Positions 19,196-28,743 of a DNA stretch of 64,000 bases are shown piece after piece. The stretch lies in the NCBI RefSeq assembly GCF_022900255.1, contig NZ_JALIRM010000006.1, forward strand, positions 122,132 to 186,131. Reading direction: 5' to 3'. Origin of the DNA: Lederbergia wuyishanensis. Its GTDB lineage: Bacteria; Bacillota; Bacilli; Bacillales; Bacillaceae_C. How positions within the stretch are numbered: the stretch's first letter is position 1; each line of letters opens with the position of its first letter. A model generated the notes under the pieces. It searched no databases and was not told the DNA's origin. It saw only the letters and a program-made list of their open reading frames with translations. A program made the position numbers and the translations under genes.

Positions 19196-20302
19196 ATGAA
19201 AATTGTAGTTCTTTCAAGTCATACATCGTCATTGTATTGGTTTCGAATGGATATGATGAAAGACTTTATAAAAAGAGGACATTCAGTTATTGCTTTAGGA
19301 TCTGAACCTGAAGTGGATTGGAAAGAAAAGTTTAATAAGCACAATATAGATTATAGACAGTTATACGTTGAACGCAATGGTATAAATCCATTTAAAGATC
19401 TAAAAACTTTAAAATATCTGTATCAATTAATGAGAGAGGACAAGCCTGATAAAGTATTCGCCTATCAAGCCAAAACAGTTGTTTATGGGAGTATAGCTGC
19501 AAAGTTAAATGGCATATCTGATTTCTATCCTTTAATAGCTGGACTAGGCTCAATATTCAGGGGAAGGGGTTTTAAGAATACTATAATAAAAACAATAATG
19601 AAAACTGAATATTGGATTGCTTGTAAATTCAGCAAAAAAATTTTCTTTCAGAATAATGATGATAAAAATGAATTTATTCAAAACAGATTAATAAAAGAGG
19701 GAGAATCCATTATAATAAATGGTTCCGGAGTAAATATTGAGAAATTTAAACCAACTCCATTGCCACAGGAACCAACCTTTCTATTTATCGGCAGACTTAT
19801 TAAAGATAAAGGGATAATCGAATACCTAGAGGCTTGTAAAAAAATTAAATGGAAATATCCGCAGATTCGTTGTTTACTAGTCGGTCCCTTCGATTCTAAT
19901 CCTTCTGCATTAAAACCAGAAGAACTGAAACCTTATCTAGAAAATGAAGTTATCGAATATTTTGGAGAACAAACTGATGTCAGGCCATTTATAGCTCAAT
20001 GTAGTACTTTTGTTTTGCCTTCTTATCATGAGGGAACACCTAAAACAGTACTAGAAGCAATGGCAATGGGTAGACCTATAATTACAAGTGATGCTCCAGG
20101 TTGTAGAGAAACTGTTATTGATGGTGTAAATGGCTATCTAGTAAAAGTTAAAGATGTCCAGAGCTTAATTAATAAGATGGAATTTTTAATAAATAATAAG
20201 AATACATGCAAAAGCATGGGACAAGAGAGCAGAAAAATTGCCAAGAATAAGTATGACGTCAAAATTATTAATCAATCAATTATGAAAATAATGGGATTAT
20301 GA
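19196..20302 (+). CDS. GT4 glycosyltransferase, PglA/CapJ-like
   Basis: Retaining GT-B glycosyltransferase predicted to add the second sugar of the lipid-linked repeat at the cytoplasmic membrane face. The N-lobe shows SSHTSSLYWFRMDMMKDF, FAYQAKTVVYGSIAAK and LIAGLGSIFRG (near 110-122), which recall the PglA family. The C-lobe has FLFIGRLIKDKGIIEYL near 197 and the E-x7-E motif HEGTPKTVLEAMAMG near 278. Length is 368 residues. AGGAG lies upstream of ATG 19196 and spacing to the neighbours is 18-20 bases, so it is part of the same operon. Confidence 0.87.
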   Translation: MKIVVLSSHTSSLYWFRMDMMKDFIKRGHSVIALGSEPEVDWKEKFNKHNIDYRQLYVERNGINPFKDLKTLKYLYQLMREDKPDKVFAYQAKTVVYGSIAAKLNGISDFYPLIAGLGSIFRGRGFKNTIIKTIMKTEYWIACKFSKKIFFQNNDDKNEFIQNRLIKEGESIIINGSGVNIEKFKPTPLPQEPTFLFIGRLIKDKGIIEYLEACKKIKWKYPQIRCLLVGPFDSNPSALKPEELKPYLENEVIEYFGEQTDVRPFIAQCSTFVLPSYHEGTPKTVLEAMAMGRPIITSDAPGCRETVIDGVNGYLVKVKDVQSLINKMEFLINNKNTCKSMGQESRKIAKNKYDVKIINQSIMKIMGL

Positions 20303-20320
20303 TTTAAAGGAGAGTTCAAC

Positions 20321-21703
20321 ATGAGCTTATATGAGAGAATTGTTAATAGAGAAGAGAAAATTTCGTTGGTAGGACTTGGTTATGTTGGAATGCCAATTGC
20401 AGTTGCTTTTGCTAAAAAAGTAGATGTGATTGGATTTGACGTTAGTAAGAAAAAAATAGATTCTTACAAAAACGGTCTGGATCCTACTAAAGAAGTTGGA
20501 AATGAAGTAATAAAAAAAACAACAGTAGAATTTACATCAGATGAAGCAAGATTAAGAGAGGCTAAATTTCATATTGTTGCAGTACCAACACCCGTAAAAA
20601 ACGATCATACACCTGATTTAACCCCGGTAGAGTCTGCCAGTAGGACACTTGGAAGGAATCTAACAAAAGGATCTATTGTAGTCTTTGAATCTACTGTTTA
20701 TCCTGGAGTTACTGAGGAAATATGTGTACCTATTTTAGAGAAGGAATCAGGGTTGAAAAGTGGTGTTGATTTTAAAGTTGGTTATTCACCAGAGCGTATA
20801 AATCCGGGAGATAAAGTTCATCGTTTAGAAACTATCGTAAAAGTTGTATCTGGAATGGATGAAGAAACACTTGATACTGTAGCTAAAGTCTATGAATTGG
20901 TAGTTGAGGCTGGGGTTTATAAAGCCGAAAGTATTAAGGTTGCCGAAGCAGCCAAGGTTATTGAGAATTCACAGCGTGATATAAACATTGCTTTTATGAA
21001 TGAACTGTCAATAATCTTTAATAAAATGGGAATTGATACAAAAGCAGTACTCGAAGCTGCAGGAACGAAATGGAACTTTCTCAAATTTACTCCTGGGTTA
21101 GTAGGAGGGCATTGTATAGGTGTTGACCCATACTATTTAACATACAGAGCTGAGCAAATGGGTTACCATTCACAGATCATTCTGTCAGGAAGAAAAATAA
21201 ATGATGACATGGGTAAGTATGTAGCAGAAAGTACATTAAAGCAAATGATTAAAGCAAATAAACAGATAAATGGAGCGAAAGTTGCAATTTTTGGTGTTAC
21301 ATTTAAAGAAAACTGCCCGGATGTTAGGAATACAAAAGTTGTAGATGTTATTAGAGAATTAGAAGAGTATGGGATAGAAGTAAAGGTTGTTGATCCTGTT
21401 GCAGATAAAGAAGATTTGTGGCGTGAATATAGAATAAACCCTTATCGAGTAGAAGAAATTAAAGAAGTAGATGCAGTAATATTTGCAGTACCTCATGATG
21501 ATTTTAAATCAATTTGTTTAGAAGATATTAAAAAAATGTTTAGAACAACGGGTTACTTCAATATAGAAGCTATGAAAGAGACTGCTGTTACATCTGAGTT
21601 TGTTGAAGAGGATGATAAAAATAATTATGTCCTAATTGACATAAGAGGTTTATTTGATCGACAAGATGCAGAAACTGCAGGTATTTCATATTGGAGGTTA
21701 TAA
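20321..21703 (+). CDS. UDP-N-acetylhexosamine 6-dehydrogenase (TviB/WbpA family)
   Basis: NAD-dependent oxidation of UDP-GlcNAc (or UDP-GalNAc) to the uronic acid. The N-terminal NAD domain has GLGYVGMPIAVAFAKK (residues 18-33); VPTPVKNDHTPDL near 91 and ESTVYPGVTEE near 124 follow. The catalytic Cys265 sits in GGHCIGVDPYYL. A C-terminal UDP-binding domain begins near FGVTFKENCPDVRNTK (about 325). The 460-residue length fits TviB/WbpA/CapL. The next gene, one base further on, encodes a TviC-like 4-epimerase; the pair is the established route to UDP-GalNAcA, an acidic sugar, so the polymer is probably anionic. Confidence 0.88.
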   Translation: MSLYERIVNREEKISLVGLGYVGMPIAVAFAKKVDVIGFDVSKKKIDSYKNGLDPTKEVGNEVIKKTTVEFTSDEARLREAKFHIVAVPTPVKNDHTPDLTPVESASRTLGRNLTKGSIVVFESTVYPGVTEEICVPILEKESGLKSGVDFKVGYSPERINPGDKVHRLETIVKVVSGMDEETLDTVAKVYELVVEAGVYKAESIKVAEAAKVIENSQRDINIAFMNELSIIFNKMGIDTKAVLEAAGTKWNFLKFTPGLVGGHCIGVDPYYLTYRAEQMGYHSQIILSGRKINDDMGKYVAESTLKQMIKANKQINGAKVAIFGVTFKENCPDVRNTKVVDVIRELEEYGIEVKVVDPVADKEDLWREYRINPYRVEEIKEVDAVIFAVPHDDFKSICLEDIKKMFRTTGYFNIEAMKETAVTSEFVEEDDKNNYVLIDIRGLFDRQDAETAGISYWRL

Positions 21704-21704
21704 A

Positions 21705-22679
21705 ATGGGATATGAAAATATTAAATTTCCAGTGGGTACAAAATTTTTAGTAACTGGATCCGCTGGTTTCATTGGATCAAATCTAGTTGAAGCAATTCTT
21801 AGGTTAGGATTTCAAGTCAGGGGGCTTGATAATTTTTCGACTGGAAAAAGAGAAAACGTTGAAGAATTCATAGATAACCCCAATTATGAATTCATTAATG
21901 GAGATATTCGGGATTTGGAGACTTGCATGACTGCTTGTGAAGGGGTTGATTTTGTCTTGCATCAAGCAGCTTGGGGAAGCGTACCAAGAAGTATTGAGAT
22001 GCCCTTATTGTACGAAGAAATTAATATAAAAGGCACTTTGAATATGTTAGAGGCTGCTAGACAAAAAGACATAAAGAAATTTGTCTATGCGTCTAGTTCA
22101 TCAGTATATGGTGATGAACCCCATCTTCCCAAAAAAGAAGGAAGGGAAGGAAACTTACTGTCACCTTATGCCCTTACTAAAAGGGTAGATGAGGAATATG
22201 CGAAACTGTATACAAAACTGTATGGTGTTGATACTTATGGCCTACGTTATTTCAATGTATTTGGTAGAAGGCAAAATCCTGAGGGGGCATATGCAGCAGT
22301 TATTCCGAAATTTATCAAACAACTACTTCACGATGAAAGACCAACAATTAATGGTGATGGAAAACAAAGTAGGGACTTTACCTATATCGAAAATGTAATA
22401 GAAGCTAATTTGAGGGCTTGCACTGCATCACATGAAGCAGCAGGACAGGCTTATAACGTAGCTTATGGTGGCCAAGAGATTTTAATTGATATTTATATGC
22501 ACTTATTGAATGCATTGGAGAAAGATATTCAGCCTATTTTTGGACCTGATCGAAAAGGAGATATAAAGCACAGTAACGCTGATATCAATAATGCTAAAGA
22601 AATGTTAGGTTATAATCCTGACTGGAGTTTTGAACGAGGAATTATTGAGGCAATCGAATGGTATAAAAAAAATCTATAA
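21705..22679 (+). CDS. UDP-GlcNAc(A) 4-epimerase, TviC/WbpP-like
   Basis: Extended SDR predicted to interconvert UDP-GlcNAcA/UDP-GalNAcA (or the non-oxidised forms). Motifs are VTGSAGFIGSNLVEAIL (residues about 16-32), HQAAWGSVPRSIE near 88, SSSSVYGD near 130, the YALTK active site near 155, and RYFNVFGRRQNPEGAYAAVIP near 183-203. The N-terminal preface before the Rossmann fold is characteristic of TviC/WbpP. I start at ATG 21705, nine bases after GGAGG, giving 324 residues; an in-frame start further upstream lies inside the previous gene. Pairing with the dehydrogenase gives its role. Confidence 0.88.
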   Translation: MGYENIKFPVGTKFLVTGSAGFIGSNLVEAILRLGFQVRGLDNFSTGKRENVEEFIDNPNYEFINGDIRDLETCMTACEGVDFVLHQAAWGSVPRSIEMPLLYEEINIKGTLNMLEAARQKDIKKFVYASSSSVYGDEPHLPKKEGREGNLLSPYALTKRVDEEYAKLYTKLYGVDTYGLRYFNVFGRRQNPEGAYAAVIPKFIKQLLHDERPTINGDGKQSRDFTYIENVIEANLRACTASHEAAGQAYNVAYGGQEILIDIYMHLLNALEKDIQPIFGPDRKGDIKHSNADINNAKEMLGYNPDWSFERGIIEAIEWYKKNL

Positions 22680-22722
22680 AGCAGAATCTTATAGATTATC
22701 ATTTTTTTTGGAGTGGAATTTT

Positions 22723-23883
22723 ATGGATTTATGCCTTGTTATGATAGGCAGATTTGAAGAAAGAAACGGCGATTATTATGGAGATAAAAAAAATATAAAT
22801 GCAATTGAGCGGTACCTTAGATATTTTGATACCATTTATGTTGTTGCAAGACAAACTGATAGTAATTCTAGTATATATCCAAGACAAAAGATTGACTGTA
22901 AAAATGGAAGAATTTCATTTTCTCTTTACAAAGAAATGAAAGGATTAAAGGATTTTTCGCGATATCTTTCAGATTTTAAAAATAAATTATCGAGTAGTGT
23001 TATTAAATGTGATATGGTTTTATGTTGGGCGGAGACCAAAACAAAGTTAATTTTAAAATTAGCAAAAAAACACAAAAAGCCTGTTATGGTTTATGTTGGT
23101 GGTTGTAATAGAGATATATTATTTAGTAGTAAATCCTTAATTAGAAAAATGGCTGGAATATGGGTTTATTATGATAATAAATGCGCTATAAAAAATGCAG
23201 ACTATGTTCATTATGTAACTAACAGTGTTTTGCAAAAAAGATATCCTACTAATGGAAAATATATTGGAGCTTCATATGTTAAGATTAATACTGCAATTAG
23301 CGAAAAATATTTAGAAAATAGGATAGGTAGATATGATAAACTCGAAAAATTCACTTTAGGAATTATCGGATATTTAAATGAAGTAAAAGGGATTGATACT
23401 GCAATCTATGCTCTTTCACATTTAGATTCTAGGTTTTGCTTAAGAATTCTTGGAGGAGGAGATCCCTCGTACTATAAAAGTATGGCAAGGAAGTTAGGGA
23501 TAGAAGAAAGGGTTATTTTTGAAGGTACGATTTTACCAGGAGAGCCTGTATTAAACTGGTTAGATAAAATAGACTTGTATCTTCAACCAAGTAGAACAGA
23601 AGGATTACCGAGAGCGACTATTGAAGCGATGAGTACAGGTTGTCCAATTATTTCAACTAATGTTATGGGCTTAAAAGAATTAACAGAAAGAGAGTGGATT
23701 CATAGGCCAGGTGACTGGAAAGAATTAGCTAGATTAATTATAGATTTATCAAGTAATCCTGATGAACTAAAAAAACAGTCAAAGAGAAGTTTTCAAGTTG
23801 CAAAAAGATACAATCGTGATTTACTAGATGAACGAATTGACAGTTTCTTCAAGGGAATTATTCAAAAGGTGGAAAAAAAATGA
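22723..23883 (+). CDS. GT4 glycosyltransferase
   Basis: GT-B family 4 enzyme of 386 residues, predicted to add a sugar to the lipid-linked repeat unit. The C-lobe carries FTLGIIGYLNEVKGIDTAI near 209, LRILGGGDPSYYKSM, and the donor-binding QPSRTEGLPRATIEAMSTG near 291. The N-lobe shows IGRFEERNGDYYGD. I start at ATG 22723 because TTTGGAG lies nine bases upstream; the open frame extends 31 codons further but overlaps the epimerase gene. Its stop overlaps the next start as ATGA, so the two GT4 genes are coupled. Donor and acceptor cannot be read from the sequence. Confidence 0.83.
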   Translation: MDLCLVMIGRFEERNGDYYGDKKNINAIERYLRYFDTIYVVARQTDSNSSIYPRQKIDCKNGRISFSLYKEMKGLKDFSRYLSDFKNKLSSSVIKCDMVLCWAETKTKLILKLAKKHKKPVMVYVGGCNRDILFSSKSLIRKMAGIWVYYDNKCAIKNADYVHYVTNSVLQKRYPTNGKYIGASYVKINTAISEKYLENRIGRYDKLEKFTLGIIGYLNEVKGIDTAIYALSHLDSRFCLRILGGGDPSYYKSMARKLGIEERVIFEGTILPGEPVLNWLDKIDLYLQPSRTEGLPRATIEAMSTGCPIISTNVMGLKELTEREWIHRPGDWKELARLIIDLSSNPDELKKQSKRSFQVAKRYNRDLLDERIDSFFKGIIQKVEKK

Positions 23884-25010
23884 GTAAAGAACCGTATCGT
23901 ATTCTTCATGTTTTTGCAACTTTGAACTGTGGCGGAGCAGAAACTCGGATTATGGATATTTACAAACAAATTGATCGTAATAAAATCCAATTTGACTTTG
24001 TTGCTTTTACAGATGGGCCTTACTATTATGAAAAGGAAATAAAAGAGTTAGGTGGAAGAATATTTATAGTTAGAAATCCTAGAAAGTCATTAATTGGACA
24101 TGTGTTAGACCTATACAAAATTATGAAAAAGGAAGGTCCTTTTCAAGCTGTTCATGCTCACACATCATATCATGGTGGAATAGTAATGATAGCTGCCCGA
24201 TTTGCAGGTATAAGATTTCGGATTTGTCATGCTCGGACTACGTCTTCAATAAGTACGTCCAGCCCCATAAGAAAACTTATACTATCACTAGGTAGAAAAC
24301 TCATTTCTACTAATGCAACGAGTTTTTTAGCTGTTAGTAAATCAGCAGGGATTTTTTTATTCGGTAAAAAAAATGTTGCAAACAACAGAGTTAAAATAGT
24401 ACCGAATTCTATAAATATAGAAAAATATATGTGTATAAATGAGCTGGATAGTGAAAAATTGCGATCCCATTTAGGAATACCTAAAACTTCTATTGTTATT
24501 GGACACGTCGGTAGGTTTGAAAAAATGAAAAATCATAACTTTATTATAGATATTTTTAAAGAGATAATTAATACTGGAATTGAAGCCAAGCTAGTACTTG
24601 TAGGTGAAGGGTCTCTTGTGCACGATATTAAAGAAAAGGTTGCAAGACAAAATATCGAAGACCACGTAATCTTTACAGGTTTAAGAAATGATGTACCAAA
24701 TATAATGAAAATGTTAGATATTCTTGTTATGCCATCTTTATATGAAGGACTACCTGGAACAGTATTAGAAGCCCAAGCAGCTGGAACCCCGTGTGTTTTA
24801 TCAGAAAATATTACTAAAGAGGTAGATATGGGCCTTGGATTAGTTACTTTTCTAAATTTATCATTATCGTCAAAAGAATGGGGAAAAAGTATTCTAGATT
24901 TTTCTTCACATAAAAAATTAAAAAAACAAGAAATTTATTTGGCGTTTCAGCAAAAAAGATTTACTTTAGAATATACTGTAAATAGTTTTAAAAACGTGTA
25001 TGGCTTATAG
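23880..25010 (+). CDS. GT4 glycosyltransferase
   Basis: A 376-residue GT-B glycosyltransferase. The N-terminal HVFATLNCGGAETRIMDIY (residues about 10-28) is the typical GGxE acceptor-side loop of EpsF/CapM-like GT4 enzymes; VHAHTSYHGGIV follows near 96. The C-lobe shows VIGHVGRFEKMKNHNFII near 203-220, LVGEGSL, and the donor motif PSLYEGLPGTVLEAQAAGTP near 286. Start ATG 23880 overlaps the previous stop by four bases. It is similar in layout to the next gene, which suggests an old duplication. Confidence 0.87.
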   Translation: MSKEPYRILHVFATLNCGGAETRIMDIYKQIDRNKIQFDFVAFTDGPYYYEKEIKELGGRIFIVRNPRKSLIGHVLDLYKIMKKEGPFQAVHAHTSYHGGIVMIAARFAGIRFRICHARTTSSISTSSPIRKLILSLGRKLISTNATSFLAVSKSAGIFLFGKKNVANNRVKIVPNSINIEKYMCINELDSEKLRSHLGIPKTSIVIGHVGRFEKMKNHNFIIDIFKEIINTGIEAKLVLVGEGSLVHDIKEKVARQNIEDHVIFTGLRNDVPNIMKMLDILVMPSLYEGLPGTVLEAQAAGTPCVLSENITKEVDMGLGLVTFLNLSLSSKEWGKSILDFSSHKKLKKQEIYLAFQQKRFTLEYTVNSFKNVYGL

Positions 25011-25079
25011 GGTGAATTTTCCTAAAAATGGTCTCATTCTGTTAGAAAAATTAAAGTTTAGCTAAAAGGAAGAGATAAA

Positions 25080-26219
25080 ATGAATAGAATATTACAAATT
25101 GTGGGTGCTATGAATCGAGGTGGGATTGAGACCTTTATTATGAACGTATACAGAAATATTGATAGAAGCAAACTTCAATTTGATTTTTTAGTTCATACTA
25201 GTGAAGAGTGCGCCTATGATGAAGAAATTAAGGAACTCGGAGGAAATATTTTTTCCGTTATTCCTCGGAGACAGGGTATATACAAGAATAAACGGTCTTT
25301 AGAAGACTTTTTTAAAGTCCATAATGATTATAGCATTGCACATCAACATTTAAGTTCGTTGACATATGTACAACCATTAAGAATTGCAAAGAATTATGGT
25401 ATCCCTAATAGAATTGTGCATGGACATAATATAAGACAAGGCGGTAGTTCTTTGCATAAATATATTCATGGAATAAACCAATTTTTAATCGAAACCTATG
25501 CAACCGACTATTTTGCTTGTTCAGAGCCATCTGCTAGATGGACCTTTCCCAAAAGAATTTTAGAAAGAAAGGAATATGGCGTAATTAATAATGCAATTGA
25601 AAGTGAAAGGTTTAAATTTAACGAACAGATTAGAAATAAAATTAGAAAAGAATTGGGTATTGAAGATAAGTTTGTAATAGGTCATATTGGGAGGTTCCAT
25701 CCCCAAAAAAACCACACTTATTTGATAGATATATTTAAACAAATTCATATTAAAAGTGGCGAAAGTGTATTATTATTAGTTGGAGATGGTAATCTTAGAC
25801 CAGATATAGAAAGAAGAATTCAAGAATTAGGACTAACAGATAGCGTTATTTTTACAGGTATACGCAAAGATGTTGCCGAGATACTACAAGCTATGGATAT
25901 ATTTTTGTTTCCTTCACTTTACGAAGGATTAGGAATTGTTTTAGTAGAGGCTCAAGCAACAGGTTTAAAGTGCTTTACTTCTAATAAGGTAGTACCAGAA
26001 AGTGTTAATGTTACTGGTTTAGTGGAATTTATAGACTTGGAAAAATCACCAGAACATTGGGCAGGAGAAATTTTCAGAAAGAAAGATTATCAACGAAAAA
26101 ATACAATCAATGATATAAAAAAATCAGGATACGATATTACTCAAGTAGCTAATGAAATTCAAGTATGGTACGAATCAAAGATAAATAATACTATACTCCT
26201 TGATAATCGGAAATTATAG
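25080..26219 (+). CDS. GT4 glycosyltransferase
   Basis: A 379-residue GT-B enzyme of the same EpsF-like type as its upstream neighbour. Features are IVGAMNRGGIETFIMNVYRN near residues 7-26, VHGHNIRQGG near 118, VIGHIGRFHPQKNHTYLI near 200, LVGDGNLRPDIE and SLYEGLGIVLVEAQATGL near 280-298. The ribosome binding site AAAAGGAAGAG precedes ATG 25080. It supplies the fourth GT4 of the cassette, which suggests a repeat unit of about four to five sugars including the initiating residue. Confidence 0.87.
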   Translation: MNRILQIVGAMNRGGIETFIMNVYRNIDRSKLQFDFLVHTSEECAYDEEIKELGGNIFSVIPRRQGIYKNKRSLEDFFKVHNDYSIAHQHLSSLTYVQPLRIAKNYGIPNRIVHGHNIRQGGSSLHKYIHGINQFLIETYATDYFACSEPSARWTFPKRILERKEYGVINNAIESERFKFNEQIRNKIRKELGIEDKFVIGHIGRFHPQKNHTYLIDIFKQIHIKSGESVLLLVGDGNLRPDIERRIQELGLTDSVIFTGIRKDVAEILQAMDIFLFPSLYEGLGIVLVEAQATGLKCFTSNKVVPESVNVTGLVEFIDLEKSPEHWAGEIFRKKDYQRKNTINDIKKSGYDITQVANEIQVWYESKINNTILLDNRKL

Positions 26220-26250
26220 TAAACATATTGAAGAGTTAAGAAGGAAGAAT

Positions 26251-27519
26251 ATGACTAATAAGATAAAAATTGAAAATAAACAAAAATATAATGTAGAGTC
26301 ATTATCCTTAAAAACGAATTTCTCTTGGACTCTTATAAGTAATATTATTTACGCTGGATGTCAATGGGGAATCCTAGTTGTTTTGGCTAAATTGGGGTCT
26401 CCGGAAATGATTGGGAGATTTACATTAGCCCTAGCAATAACTGCACCAATTTTATTGCTTACAAATTTGCAATTACGCTCAGTCCAAGCAACAGATACTC
26501 AAGATAACTACGTTTTTGGTGATTATTTAGGTCTTAGGTATATTGCATCCATAGCTACATTTACAATAACAATTTTTGTGATTTTTTTTGCTGGATATCC
26601 AGTTGAGACTGCCATTATTATAATAATAATGTGTTTGGCAAAAATTATTGAATCTATTAGTGATGTTGTTTTTGGTTTGTTGCAAAAAAAAGAACTGATG
26701 GACCAAATAGCTATCTCAAAGATCCTTAAAGGATTATTGTCTGTTATTGTGCTTGGATTAGTTGTTTGGATTACAGGTAGTTTAATTCTTGGAACTATGG
26801 GCTTGGCCATAAGTTGGATGATAACTCTTTTATTTTATGATATAAAAAGTATAAGGCCATTTATTAGGTTTAAACCTAGATTTAACCTTACAACCATTTT
26901 AGGTTTAGTAAAGCTTTCCTTACCTTTGGGATTAATAATGATGATGAGTTCACTCAATACCAATATTCCACGTTATTTTTTAGAATATTATATTGATGAA
27001 AAGACCTTAGGTTTTTTTGCTGCCATTGCTTATTTAATTGTTGCAGGGAATACTGTTATTAGTGCTCTAGGTCAATCTGCTACTCCTCGCTTAGCTAAGT
27101 ACTATGCAAACGGAAAAAGGAAAGATTTCTTAATACTTATTTTAAAACTAGCAGGTATAGGAGCGTTCCTCGGATTATTAGGAGTAATAATTTCAATATT
27201 TTTTGGGGAAGAGTTATTAACAATAATATATAACAAGGATTATGCTAGTTATTCCGATGTTTTCTTAATTATTATGATCGCAGGTGCAATTAATTATACA
27301 GGATCATTTTTGGGATATGGTATGACTGCAGCACGATCTTTTAAAATTCAACCATATTTGGGTATTATTTGGGTTATATCTAGTTTGATAGGCTCATATT
27401 TTTTAATACCTAGTTATGGTATTACAGGAGCGGCTTATGTATTAATATTGGGAGCAAGTATTCAATTTGTAACCAAGACGTTAGTGTTATATTATATAAT
27501 TAATTATAAGAAAACTTAA
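26251..27519 (+). CDS. Oligosaccharide flippase (Wzx-type)
   Basis: Polytopic membrane protein of 422 residues with about 12 hydrophobic spans, matching the MOP/PST polysaccharide transporter superfamily. It is predicted to flip the undecaprenyl-linked repeat unit across the cytoplasmic membrane. The N-terminal segment FSWTLISNIIYAGCQWGILV and the mid-protein FFAAIAYLIVAGNTVISALGQ and LAKYYANGK segments are typical of Wzx proteins. I chose ATG 26251, seven bases after AAGGAAG, over an in-frame ATG at 26200 that lies in the previous gene. It is followed by the polymerase, the usual wzx-wzy order. Confidence 0.87.
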   Translation: MTNKIKIENKQKYNVESLSLKTNFSWTLISNIIYAGCQWGILVVLAKLGSPEMIGRFTLALAITAPILLLTNLQLRSVQATDTQDNYVFGDYLGLRYIASIATFTITIFVIFFAGYPVETAIIIIIMCLAKIIESISDVVFGLLQKKELMDQIAISKILKGLLSVIVLGLVVWITGSLILGTMGLAISWMITLLFYDIKSIRPFIRFKPRFNLTTILGLVKLSLPLGLIMMMSSLNTNIPRYFLEYYIDEKTLGFFAAIAYLIVAGNTVISALGQSATPRLAKYYANGKRKDFLILILKLAGIGAFLGLLGVIISIFFGEELLTIIYNKDYASYSDVFLIIMIAGAINYTGSFLGYGMTAARSFKIQPYLGIIWVISSLIGSYFLIPSYGITGAAYVLILGASIQFVTKTLVLYYIINYKKT

Positions 27520-27552
27520 TGCAAAAAACTAAATATATGGAGGTGAATTTTT

Positions 27553-28743
27553 ATTAAAAATAGAAGGATAGACAGCACTAGTATATTTCTTTTCCTTAGT
27601 GTTATTACATTAGACAATAAATATTTGGCACTATATAGAAACATTAATTTAAGTGATTTATTTTTTATATTATTTGCATTTTCTTTTATAGTAATAAGTA
27701 AAAATAAGATAAATGTGTTAAAACCGTTAAAGTATTGGGGATTCTTGTTAATATTTATAACAATTATAATTGGTATAATCACAGCCACTGGTGAAAGAGC
27801 ATTAATTAGGTCTATTCAATATTTATACATTTTTTACTTGTTTATACCAACGATTTTGAAATATTTGGAGGAGAATAAATTAAAGTTCATTTTGAATACT
27901 ATTAAATTTACAGCTTTGGCTAAAGCTTTATTTTTTCTTGTAAATGAACTCTTTCATATAAATCTTGGATATCTAACTCTAATAGCTTCTGGTATACCTT
28001 CGTATATCTTTATATCAGGTTTTATTATTTTTGTTTGGGATTTTTTTGACAAAGATAGGTCTACAGCAGATAAATTACTTACCTTGTTAATAGTTTTATT
28101 ATTGTTTTTTTACACCTATATTGGTGATGCTAGAAAGTTCCTAATTATTGAACTTGCAATGATGTTTGGAATATATGTGATAAATTTTAAGAATATGAAA
28201 AGATATCAAATTATTACTGCCCCTATATTATTATTGGTATCTTTAGCTTGGCTGTATATTAACTATTCGGAGGCATTTTTAAAGTATGTTCAATTATTCA
28301 AAGGACAAGCTGAAACGGTAGTTTTAAGGAAACAATTGTTTGAAGTTGCATTTCAGGAAATTTTGAAAAATCCTTGGATTGGCAAAGGAATTGATTCTGG
28401 TATTAATGTAGTTACATTTCATGGAAGAACTGTAGAACAAAGTGTGCACAATGTTTTTATTAATTATTGGTATACACAAGGATTTTTTGGGTTTCTTATA
28501 ATAACTATTATCCTTTTAATACCTTTTTTTGTTAAGGTTAAACATACTAGTGACATGATCTTTTTTAAATATACATCAAATTTTGGAATTCTTTTGTGGT
28601 TAGGTTGTATTGGAGTGTTATTTAATACACCTGGTGCAATATACAGGTCTATTTATTTGATTTTTATTATTAGTTATTTTATTAAACAATATAGATACTC
28701 ATCGAATTTATGTAGTACTGATAGTATTGTTAACAATACGTGA
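27553..28743 (+). CDS. Polysaccharide polymerase (Wzy-like), apparent ATT start
   Basis: Predicted membrane polymerase that joins flipped repeat units into the long chain. It has about ten hydrophobic spans, and a late periplasmic-type loop reads NPWIGKGIDSGINV, with VHNVFINYWYTQGFFGFLI near the C-terminus; this O-antigen ligase/Wzy pattern supports the call. The frame is open back to a TGA at 27544-27546, and a strong GGAGGTG at 27539-27545 sits seven bases before ATT 27553. No ATG, GTG or TTG occurs in frame until TTG 27625, which would remove most of the first membrane span. ATT initiation (396 residues) is therefore my choice. Confidence 0.75.
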   Translation: MKNRRIDSTSIFLFLSVITLDNKYLALYRNINLSDLFFILFAFSFIVISKNKINVLKPLKYWGFLLIFITIIIGIITATGERALIRSIQYLYIFYLFIPTILKYLEENKLKFILNTIKFTALAKALFFLVNELFHINLGYLTLIASGIPSYIFISGFIIFVWDFFDKDRSTADKLLTLLIVLLLFFYTYIGDARKFLIIELAMMFGIYVINFKNMKRYQIITAPILLLVSLAWLYINYSEAFLKYVQLFKGQAETVVLRKQLFEVAFQEILKNPWIGKGIDSGINVVTFHGRTVEQSVHNVFINYWYTQGFFGFLIITIILLIPFFVKVKHTSDMIFFKYTSNFGILLWLGCIGVLFNTPGAIYRSIYLIFIISYFIKQYRYSSNLCSTDSIVNNT

